Below the pieces are notes generated by a model. It made no database searches. It was not told the DNA's origin and was given only the letters and a program-made list of their open reading frames with translations. The position numbers and the translations under genes were made by a program. This document shows positions 56,406-64,000 of a stretch of 64,000 nucleotides of DNA, piece after piece (the first letter of the stretch is position 1; the number at the start of each line of letters is the position of its first letter). Source of the DNA: Fistulifera solaris (taxonomy: Eukaryota > Bacillariophyta > Bacillariophyceae > Naviculales > Stauroneidaceae); contig AP026124.1 of assembly GCA_030295235.1 (NCBI GenBank), positions 1,426,001 to 1,490,000 on the forward strand. Direction: 5' to 3'.

Positions 56406-57822
56406 TTACGTCAATGGCATTTGCTCCTCCGTTTTAGCCGATGACTGAGAACGAAATGCCAATTGAGCGACGTTTCTAGTTATTTGACGGAAGCGCCGTG
56501 CTAGCTTCTGTTCATCTGGTTCCCCTGTAACTTCGGCAGGAGTCGGTAAGCACAACCAGCAGACCGGTAGAAGCCCTTGTACCAAACGATCTTCATACAG
56601 CGCCCTTAGCATGTCGTCTAGTCGTACGAGCTGCGAGGTGTTCTTGCACATCGATGTCTGGCCTTGTTGTTCTTGTACGCGATCTGTAACCATCTTTAAA
56701 TCAGACTGTACGTGATCGAACGCCTCTTTCCCAGTTTCGACTTGCCCTACAAGCCATTGTAGATCGGTTACAAATTGTCGCGTCACCAATGAGTCAGACC
56801 CAGTCCTTTTGTGAAGCACAATAATGAAACTCTCCAGTGCGTAAATATCGGGTGCACCCAGCGATTCGCGAATTAGGTGCAACGTGTCCAAATCGGGCCG
56901 AATTCTCCGACTTAGCTCAGGATGACTCTCGAGATACTCCGAGATTATGGCAATATCATCACTCATTCGTAGCAAAGCCCGTCTTGTACTGATGAACGGG
57001 TGATCACGCCGTCGCCGACAGGCATCGGCTTTTGAATTAGAGATCGAACATAGAAACAGATGCATGCATTTGCCGCCATCCAAAGCGCTTTGTTGTATAG
57101 TATATCGTCGGATAGATATCGCTTGACCGTGCTCAGGTAATCATCTATGGTTTGCATTAACTCTTTGACAACTTCATTCTGTATCAGTTCCTCTTCCCAT
57201 GCAGCACTGAAGATCATTTGTGGTATAGAGGTATTATGCTGTATCGTCCGCAACAGAAAGACTAGCGTCCGCTCGGTCGCCTGTACGGCGAGTCGACTGA
57301 GTTCGTGAACCAGGTCGTCCCCCAACGAAACGAATACGCTGCGTTCTGTTTGCCCCCTTTGAGTAGTCAATTCTTCTACTAGCTTTTCCATCTTCTCGGA
57401 CATACGCAAGAAATCATTCGCCGCTGCGCATGTCTCTTCCAGTGTCACATACATACGCTGATGGTACCGTTCCATGTGTTCATGTTGCACGCACTTGAGA
57501 ACGAAGAGCATTCCTTCGTCGAAAACACGGTCGTTCCCTTGTTCGACCAAGACACTGCGCTGGATCTGAATCAACGAGAAGACGTCCTCAGCAAGAGAAG
57601 TGGAGACTGACCCGTCGAGTGCCTCGTAAAAGTTGTGTTCGGTTCTGTTCGTTTGCAACAGCGGACAACGTTTTGAGGACAGAGAGTGGGATTTATACGT
57701 ACTAGGTAAACGAATAACGAGACTTACGCGTAAGCGTTTCTCACGGACTGAAACGCATGCTTTTGAAAGTGCGTCAGGAATGATTCGCCTTGCAGGTCAG
57801 TTAACTTCGCCTTGGTCGCCAT
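56406..57822 (-). CDS. SEC6: Exocyst subunit Sec6-like protein, short
   Basis: Exon 1 (57822-57728) encodes MATKAKLTDLQGESFLTHFQ. An 83 bp intron leads to exon 2 (57644-56406). One missing base near 57005-57020 joins the frames; the total is 445 codons. The match to the Sec6 C-terminal helical rods is by pattern: YVTLEETCAAANDFLRMSEK, DDYLSTVKRYLSDDILYNKA, HPFISTRRALLRMSDDIAII and LDTLHLIRESLGAPDIYALE. Sec6 tethers secretory vesicles to the plasma membrane. Usual Sec6 is ~750 residues, so the N-terminal half is absent, with a tRNA gene only 163 bp upstream. It is either a shortened form or part of the gene was lost. Confidence 0.6.
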
Positions 57823-57985
57823 GATGTGCTATTGGTATACTCCTAGATGGGTTTGCGTTTGATTGCTTTTTGGTGTGTTTTTCTTTCTGTTTCGAGAAAA
57901 AGTAATAGATCATGAGCTATTTTGGTGCTCCATTAAGGTTAGTATCATATCTTGATGAAATTTTGTTTTTCCCACCTGGCTAGGT

Positions 57986-58072
57986 GCTACCTTAGCATAG
58001 TTGGTTATTGTACCTGATTCGTAAGATTTGCGCACGATCAGGAGGTCGCGTGTTCGAATCACGCAGGTAGCT
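57986..58072 (+). tRNA. trnT-CGT: tRNA-Thr (CGT) with a 13-nt intron
   Basis: Acceptor GCTACCT/AGGTAGC with discriminator T, D-arm with AGTTGGTTA, anticodon stem CCTGA/TCAGG, T-arm GCGTG-TTCGAAT-CACGC. The anticodon loop TT-CGT-A is interrupted after position 37 by a 13 nt intron (about 58024-58036, AGATTTGCGCACG; border uncertain by a base). Exon sequence resembles eukaryotic tRNA-Thr. Confidence 0.88.
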
Positions 58073-58343
58073 CTTTGCAAAATTGATCTTGCTACGCACA
58101 AAACTAATTTTTAAGAAGACAAACCCACCTAGATACATATTTTGTACCTTAGCTCTGTGAATCATCAACCAAACTAGGTTACAACAGGCTGTGCCAGATT
58201 TCCATAGGGTCCGGCACCATTAAATCATCTTGTTTCACCACTTCTCTACTAACCAAGGGTATTTACTTGAGTCTTCCTCGATTTGTGAATAGCTTTCTAT
58301 GTATGAAGTGTAATACTTGAGGCTGCTCATGAGTCAGCGCTAC
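58073..58343. other. Spacer after tRNA-Thr
   Basis: No gene supported between tRNA-Thr and the left copy of the 150 bp repeat. It begins with an A-rich stretch. Confidence 0.4.
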
Positions 58344-58502
58344 TTTGATTTAGTAATAAGGTGCGAGCCCAGGATCCACTAGAAGACTCGATCTTGCGCG
58401 TTCTCGCATACCACAATACGCCTGCTATCAAATTAGATTCCAATCGATTGTGTCGTCTTCTGCCAGTCTTCGATCCCGAGTGTTTACTATGGAGTAAGCA
58501 AA
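58344..58502. repeat. ~150 bp direct repeat, left copy
   Basis: Aligns by eye at roughly 75% with 59831-60004. The best block is an identical 24 bp at 58385-58408 / 59875-59898 (core CTCGATCTTGCGCGTTCTCG). Both copies end in GGAGTAAGCAA. Weaker similarity continues to the right of both copies (ATTAGTTTTACTCAAA versus ATTATTTTGACTCAAA). Confidence 0.8.
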
Positions 58503-58544
58503 CTTAGCTTCACTCCGAGTTTTACTTTTTAGCACAGCATTTAC

Positions 58545-58567
58545 AACACACACACACACACACACAC
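58545..58567. repeat. (CA)n microsatellite
   Basis: Uninterrupted CA dinucleotide run of about 22 bp, followed by GTACCTGGTAC at 58581-58591. Confidence 0.9.
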
Positions 58568-58700
58568 TGCAATGACAATGGTACCTGGTACAAAAATTGA
58601 CTGCGATTCTATGATTAGTTTTACTCAAAAGTTTTACGGACTTCAGGGTCCACAATCTTGACATCATACGACAATTTGAACGACACGTGTGTCGTACCAA

Positions 58701-59264
58701 TCAATTGCCATTTGTTTTGCACTGTTTTCCCCAAAAGTCTTTGTCGAGAACTTTTTGGACTTTTTCTTTCGAGCGGGTAGCCCCTTTACGAATGTACTCA
58801 CGAGCCAAAGCCACCCAGTAAGAATGTACTTTGAGGTCTTTCGTAGCACGGAAGACACCCACAACTGAGCCGTCTTTGCGTACTTTACGGTAGATGCGTT
58901 TGTTATTGGCCTGGTGGAGGATATCTCGTGGAAGGAGATTTCCAACCCAATTGTTCACCCCGTCTTGGTCGGCATGGTCGCATGTCAAATTGCTATCCAG
59001 AACCTTGCCTATATGCTTCTCCAGGACAAAACAGCAAAAGTCTCGTGTTCGCGCCACTTTCTGCTGGTCCACGAAGGTGATGCGGAAAGAGATTACCCCG
59101 TTGATAAGGCTAATCCGCTTTTTGATCGGAATGTACTTGCCTCGGCGAGTATCAATGATGTGGGTTCCATCCTCGCTGACAAGAATATGATCAAAGAGAG
59201 GGTGTTTCCACCAATTGTGTTTCCCACTGCTGAAGTACCACGGAATGATTTCGAGCGTGGACAA
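58701..59264 (-). CDS. HNH-nuclease-like ORF
   Basis: Up to 187 residues; the frame opens near 59264 but has no ATG, so the start is unknown or lost. The N-terminal part HPLFDHILVSEDGTHIIDTR resembles NUMOD4-like segments preceding HNH domains. TCDHADQDGVNNWVGNLLPR (~residues 93-112) fits the HNH core D-H-x-D-x-D-x-x-N-N-x-x-x-N-L, as in homing endonucleases and phage HNH proteins. It is followed by RIYRKVRKDGSVVGVFRATK and HSYWVALAREYI, similar to an AP2-like DNA-binding strand set. Such genes are often mobile. It sits between the two copies of the ~150 bp direct repeat, with a second small open frame at 59570-59804 upstream. Lack of ATG suggests decay. Confidence 0.5.
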   Translation of the reverse strand: MSTLEIIPWYFSSGKHNWWKHPLFDHILVSEDGTHIIDTRRGKYIPIKKRISLINGVISFRITFVDQQKVARTRDFCCFVLEKHIGKVLDSNLTCDHADQDGVNNWVGNLLPRDILHQANNKRIYRKVRKDGSVVGVFRATKDLKVHSYWVALAREYIRKGATRSKEKVQKVLDKDFWGKQCKTNGN

Positions 59265-59569
59265 TTCGTAATATTTTCTAAGTTGTAATCGATGAGTAAT
59301 GAGTAATGATCAATGAACGAGCGCATTGGCTTTCTTGCACAGCATTGCAAGCGCTAAACGTACTCTTTGTCTTTGTTGATATTGGTCAAAGCGGCTGTTG
59401 TTGGCAATTGACATCCAATCCAAAACTACGATGCGATTGTCTTGAATGCCGCCATCTATGTGATGACCCACGTGTCCCTCTGGTCGCCGGCCTTTGAACT
59501 TGATCAACACTAAGTGGTGAACAAAAATGCTTTGTTTGTGTTGTTGCAGAGGTTGCTGTAAAGCCAGAC

Positions 59570-59804
59570 TCATAGGTATCCATTGCCGTCAGGTTGAGAG
59601 CTTAGCACCATGTAGGATCTGGAAAGAACATGACCTTTGGCACCGGGCTTAGCTATGAAAGCCTCTCCTATGATGTCGTCAAACTCTGGGTCGAACTTGA
59701 ATTCATCCCGAATTGGTCGCCAACCCTGGTCACGGCTGATGATGAAACCATTTTCGTGCCAGAGATAAACCGCCGGACAGAACGAGGCCGATCTCAGTTG
59801 GGTT
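59570..59804 (-). other. Possible coding fragment upstream of the HNH ORF
   Basis: An open stretch of 78 codons after a stop, reading LWHENGFIISRDQGWRPIRD, then FKFDPEFDDIIGEAFIAKPG and HVLSRSYMVL. Composition looks protein-like rather than random, but no ATG or family is recognised. It could be an exon or relic belonging to the same inserted unit. Confidence 0.35.
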
Positions 59805-59830
59805 TCTCAACAAAATTTTACGAGACCTAA

Positions 59831-60004
59831 CTTGGATTTTAGTATCAACGTATGAGGCCCAGGACCCACTAGACGACTCGATCTTGCGCGTTCTCGCACG
59901 CCAAAATATGTCCGCTTTTAAATAATCATTTTGTTTCCAAGCGGTTTTGCCGTCTTCAACCAGCCTTCGACCCCAAGTGTTTATTAGACTACGGAGTAAG
60001 CAAC
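59831..60004. repeat. ~150 bp direct repeat, right copy
   Basis: Partner of 58344-58502 in the same orientation. It begins TTGGATTTTAGTA, versus TTGATTTAGTA in the left copy. Confidence 0.8.
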
Positions 60005-60188
60005 ATCAGGTACATTGGAATAATTATTTTGACTCAAACCCTAATCGTAATCGACTTACCTTGTACTGTAAGGTCCTAGAGTACTCCTTGCGGACGATAA
60101 ACAACCCAGGACAACAGCAGCGTTGAAAATTGAAAGGCATTGTGAATGTTTTACCCTTACTACTTTAATAAGAGCACTAATCAACAAC

Positions 60189-62941
60189 ATGACATCTACA
60201 GGTTCATCTCATTCGTACCTGTCTCCTTCCATGTCGACATCCCAGAGGCCGAAAGTGTCAGCCGTTCTCACGGGAGCGCCGCTCCTATCCGACGTCGGCG
60301 TCTTGTTGGATCAACTCGATTCAGACGCTCGCAACTCGTCTCCGTTTGATCCAGTGGCATTTTTGAATAAGAACTTTGCCAATGAAACGATTCTGACCAA
60401 TCAGCTTCCTTATTTGCGCAAGGCCGTGGGCGAACGCATGGAAACGTTAGACGACCGTATATCGACCGCCTTGCAGCGACAGTCCGAAACCGCTGTCGCT
60501 ACCCGCAAACATGTACAAGATGCGAAAGCATCCGTGGCCGCACTCGAAAAACGCATCAAACAAGTCCAAGAAAAGGCATCACAAAGCGAAAAAGCGGTCT
60601 TGGAAATTACTCGAGACATGAAGCGCCTGGATTATGCGAAGCGCCATTTGCAGCGGACGATTACTACTTTGAAACAGTTGCACATGTTAGTCCATGCCGT
60701 TGAGCAATTGCGCTTGCGCACCGCACAGCAACCATTTCCGGATTATAAGGCGGCGTCACATCTCATGGATGCGACCCGCTTGTTGCTGAGTCATTTCAGT
60801 GGGTACACGCAGAAAGTGGAACCTATGCGCATTTTGTCTCTACAAGTTCAGAGATACGAAGCACAATTGAAAGATGGGCTCGTTTATGGATTTCGAGTTG
60901 TGGCATTTGGGGCTCGGAAGGCGATGGAACTTCAAGACAAAAAGAAGTCTGGAGTCAAAAGTAAAAGTGCAGCCGCAATGGACGATGATTCAGATCATGA
61001 GGAAACGGTGGCTGTCATGACGGTTGAGGATATGCAAGGTGGAGTTTTGGTCTTTGATGCACTTGGAGATAGAACGCGGACTCAGTTCATCCGTACGTTT
61101 TGCGAAGATTATCTGGAGGATTATGTCAAAGACTTTGAACCTCCGTCGCCCGAAACAAAACCAGAAAGACGCGTTTCGAGTTTCAAAGCAGCCGAAACAA
61201 AAACGGAATCAGAAAAGTCGTTCGCTGGTCTGGATCAGCTCGAGAAGCGATATTCCTGGTTTCGCGATTTATTGGAGCAGAATCTGAATGCGAAGTTCAA
61301 GCGTGTATTTCCGGAAGATTGGAACTTGCAAGCCACTTTGGCGAGCATGTTTCTTGAGCTAGTACGTTCTTTTAGCAGTTCATTGAATGGTTTTTGTGGT
61401 AACTTGTGCTAAATCTTCTATTCACCATTATTGCAGACTCGAGATCATGTCCTTGCGTTGCTTGAGGGTCCTCGAAAAGACGCAGACGCAACCAATGCTA
61501 CTATTCTTTTAAAAGCACTCCAGAAAACAATTCTCTTTGAAAAGGACATAACGGCTTATCTTCAGCGTGAATTCCATACTGTGTTCACAGGAATCGACTC
61601 AGCAAAAGCTTCTGATGCTTATGCAATCAAGCCACTCCTAGGCATAGCCTCAGCAGCGTTTGAGCCGTACATGAGCCCTTATATCGGTTTGGAGGAGCAA
61701 AAATGGATGAACAATTGGTCGAGGCACTAGAAGATCGCACCGTAGATACCAGAGGTGAACGCCCTGTCTTTATTTCCTCTACCAATCTGTTTGTGACTAT
61801 CAAAGGCAGTATGGCTCGGTGTACTGCTTTAACGAAGGGTCATGCTTTCTTTTTGTTGTACCAAGCGTTCAAAGACTCTCTGCGCAAGTACGCTCAGATT
61901 TTAAACGGAAAGTTGCCGTCAGTGTTGCCAAGCTCCGCGGTCGTGGGCGGGTTATCGCTTCCGGGGACTTTCGGAGGCAAGCACGACCAGAATGTCGAAG
62001 CATCGTATCGTCTTCCTCCTGGGGAAGAAATCACAGTGTGTCACGTTATCAGTACCTGCGATTACTGCGCTGATACCGTAGAGGCCTTAGAAGATCTGAT
62101 TCGAGATACAATCGATGAGGAATATCAGGATAAAATTGACATGATGTCTGACCAGGAAATCTTTCATGAGACAACTGCCAAGTCTATTCGGGTTCTCGTC
62201 TCTGGTCTTTGTAACCGACTTGATGGCGCTCTCAAAAGTATGGCCGCAATGAACTGGGGAACCTGGGATGCGGTAGGAGAAGAGAGTTCCTACGTCCGCA
62301 TGATTCATGAAGAAGTCCAGCCAATGGTGTTGCAAATTCGTGGATTGCTTCCTGCATCCTACTTTCGCAGCTTTTGCGATAAGTTTGCCAGTCAGTTTAT
62401 TTCTCTTTACAGTGGCAATCTAATGCGCTTGAAGCGAATCAGCGAGCCAGGAACACAGCAAATATTGCTTGATGTGTATAGCGTTAAAACACTTCTGCTC
62501 AAGCTCCCGATCCTAGAGGATGGAAAGGGATCAAAATCGGGTGCGGCAGGGACAGCCCTCGCTCCAGCTATGTACACGAAAATGGTACAAAAACAGTTTA
62601 GCGGCATCGAGACTCTTCTGAAACTTGTCGGCACACCAAACGATCTTTTGATAGACAATTTCAAGGTTCAAACGAGCAATGGAAAGCCTATCGATCTTCA
62701 GGTTGTTATGAATTTGAAAGGATTGAAGCGTAACGAGCAAGTCAGTATGCTGGAAAAGTACGGATTAGATCCAGTAAGTGCGCTAAAATCAGTAACCTCC
62801 GGCTTGACATCGGCAACGATCGTATCGGAACGAGTTCAAGCTTTGCAGGACCAAGGATCTACTGTGGCTGCGAAGATGAATTCAGATTTGAGTCAAATGC
62901 GACAAAAAGTGGACGACTTCCGCAAATCCTTTAGGCCATAA
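60189..62941 (+). CDS. VPS53: GARP/EARP tethering subunit VPS53
   Basis: Tethers endosome-derived vesicles at the trans-Golgi with VPS51, 52 and 54. The start is ATG 60189 (MTSTGSSHSYLSPSMSTSQR). Exons 60189-61361 and 61437-62941 around a 75 bp intron. The N-terminal coiled coil is diagnostic: FLNKNFANETILTNQLPYLR, ALEKRIKQVQEKASQSEKAV and DMKRLDYAKRHLQRTITTLK. Middle: RRYSWFRDLLEQ-like segment. C-terminus: STCDYCADTVEALEDLI and MNLKGLKRNEQVSMLEKYGL. One missing A in the run 61699-61703 splits exon 2. Allowing for it gives 893 codons, close to usual VPS53 length. Confidence 0.94.
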
Positions 62942-63065
62942 ATGTTTTCGCAAGCAGATGCCTTGTAATAATTAGCATGCTTGACAATAATAGCAGGCGC
63001 AATTTATTCGCTCTCTTACGCTTATCCTTCCTTCTTTTCTTTGCTATTTTTAATGTATAGTCTTT

Positions 63066-64000
63066 TCATGCGAGACTTCTTCTTGTCGTACGAAGGAGTC
63101 GTGTCAATTTTTGTCGTTTTGGAGCTCGTTTCTTCTTGTTGTGCTTCCGTGGCAACTGTAACATCCATTCTTCCACTTGACAGCCACTTTGCTTCATAAT
63201 ATTAGCAATTGTTCTTAACTGCTCCAAGTCGGCTTCCGTGAATAACGTAATAGCCTTCCCTTTGCGGCCAGCACGACCTGTACGACCAATTCTGTGTACA
63301 TAGGTTACTCCGGACTGAGGCAAATCATAATTCAGTACAAGCTTTACAGCACTTAAATCAACACCACGCGCTACCAAATCAGTTCCAATTAAAACCCATG
63401 TGTCGCCTTTGCGGAACTTCGCCACTGCATTCTCTCTAGCCGACTTGCTGCGACCCGCGTGAATTACATCAACCCGGATGCCGTCGTAAAGTAATTCTGC
63501 AAATAACGCTTGTGCTCTCTCTTGTGACTGACAAAAGACCAGGGCGGGAAAGTCAAACTCACCGCGTTGCACAAGTTGTCGAATGGCCAGTAACTTTCCT
63601 TGTTCATTACCAACAAACATGAGCTTTTGGTCGATATCAGCGTTAGCGCCGCCGCCACCGCCAATACTAACGTCCACAGGATTACGCAAAATGGATTCAG
63701 AAAGCGCTCGCACGGTGGGCGTCACTGTCGCAGAAAAAAGGGCCCTTGTCGCAGTAGCAGGGATTTCTGACAAGATTGTATCTATTTGCGAGAGAAACGT
63801 TCGACTTTTGTCTGACCCACTATCAGAAGCATCCAGCAGTCGATCGGCCTCGTCCAGAACAACGATTCTCACAGAATCAAGCTTAAGACCTTTCTGGATG
63901 GCATCAACAATTCGCAAGGGCGTCGATATCAGGACATCTAAGCCACTTTGACCACCAACTTGACCCGACACAGCTTGTGCAGCATTCGCTTTCGCTAAAA
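63066..64000 (-). CDS. DDX52: DEAD-box RNA helicase DDX52/Rok1, C-terminal part
   Basis: Open to the right edge, so the 5' part lies outside the window. Visible: motif Ib-like STPLRIVDAI, DEAD box VVLDEADRLLD (motif II), SAT motif LFSATVTPTV (III), helicase C with VFCQSQERAQALF (IV), IGTDLVARGVDL (V) and HRIGRTGRAGRKGKAITLFT (VI). The Gly-rich insert GGGGGANADIDQKLMFVGNE and the following VQRGEF match the Rok1/DDX52 branch, which acts in early 40S ribosome assembly in the nucleolus. The C-terminal tail is basic. The gene is convergent with VPS53, 124 bp between stops. Confidence 0.9.
   Translation of the reverse strand, partial: LAKANAAQAVSGQVGGQSGLDVLISTPLRIVDAIQKGLKLDSVRIVVLDEADRLLDASDSGSDKSRTFLSQIDTILSEIPATATRALFSATVTPTVRALSESILRNPVDVSIGGGGGANADIDQKLMFVGNEQGKLLAIRQLVQRGEFDFPALVFCQSQERAQALFAELLYDGIRVDVIHAGRSKSARENAVAKFRKGDTWVLIGTDLVARGVDLSAVKLVLNYDLPQSGVTYVHRIGRTGRAGRKGKAITLFTEADLEQLRTIANIMKQSGCQVEEWMLQLPRKHNKKKRAPKRQKLTRLLRTTRRSLA

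Noticed and set aside
58344-60004. LTR-type retroelement
   Set aside because: Repeats are only about 75% alike, and no reverse transcriptase, integrase or gag-like sequence lies between them.
1-64000. CRISPR arrays, rRNA genes, prokaryotic operons, viral or capsid-bearing elements
   Set aside because: Looked for on both strands; nothing with supporting sequence was seen.

Overview
The window is nuclear DNA of a photosynthetic stramenopile, most likely a pennate diatom close to Phaeodactylum tricornutum. The evidence is: short GT-AG introns (57-193 bp), signal peptides running into an ASAF-type plastid motif, a DUF6824 protein (a family that is expanded in diatoms), a lumenal protein resembling diatom Psb31, a plastid-type homogentisate prenyltransferase, and dense single-copy eukaryotic housekeeping genes on both strands. 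There are no operons, rRNA genes, CRISPR arrays or recognisable LTR, viral or capsid-bearing elements.

Layout. 0-8 kb: 5' end of an NPRL2-like gene, FACT subunit SPT16, a PARP-type zinc finger/HRDC protein, a DUF6824 protein. 8-17 kb: homogentisate prenyltransferase, asparagine synthetase, a SAP-domain protein, a small unknown protein, a Psb31-like lumenal protein. 17-23 kb: a secreted BspA/DUF285-repeat protein with a duplicated 3' end, then SEC31 carrying a WW domain. 23-38 kb: an ISWI remodeller with an HMG box at each end, CDP-alcohol phosphotransferase, IMP 5'-nucleotidase ISN1, a PPPDE-PUL protein, MORG1/WDR83, phytyl ester synthase/DGAT, MPP6. 38-48 kb: a HAD-like protein, a muniscin-type mu-homology protein, an ELM2-SANT-PHD protein, two SDRs around a codanin-1 homologue. 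48-52 kb: tRNA-Leu, a decayed stretch including a CDK7-like kinase relic, APC/C subunit CDC26, a small membrane protein. 52-64 kb: RFC3, a VAT-1-like reductase, a small protein with a SIAMESE-like motif, a short Sec6-like protein, intron-containing tRNA-Thr, an HNH-like ORF between two copies of a repeat, VPS53, and the 3' part of a DDX52/Rok1 helicase.

The genes are not a pathway cluster. Themes recur by chance: chromatin (SPT16, ISWI, codanin-1, ELM2-PHD), membrane traffic (SEC31, muniscin, Sec6, VPS53), plastid lipid, tocopherol and photosystem functions, and the cell cycle (CDC26, RFC3, the CDK7-like relic).

Two genome-scale observations stand out. First, at least 25 conserved host genes or exons are interrupted by single-base frame shifts, mostly in homopolymers. 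Allowing for one extra or missing base makes exon lengths sum exactly to codon multiples, so these look like uncorrected assembly indels, and many apparent short ORFs are halves of one gene. Second, intergenic DNA carries several families of short palindromes: a ~90 bp hairpin element in two near-identical copies, a ~22 bp dyad in four copies, and a TACCAGGTAC motif in at least seven places.
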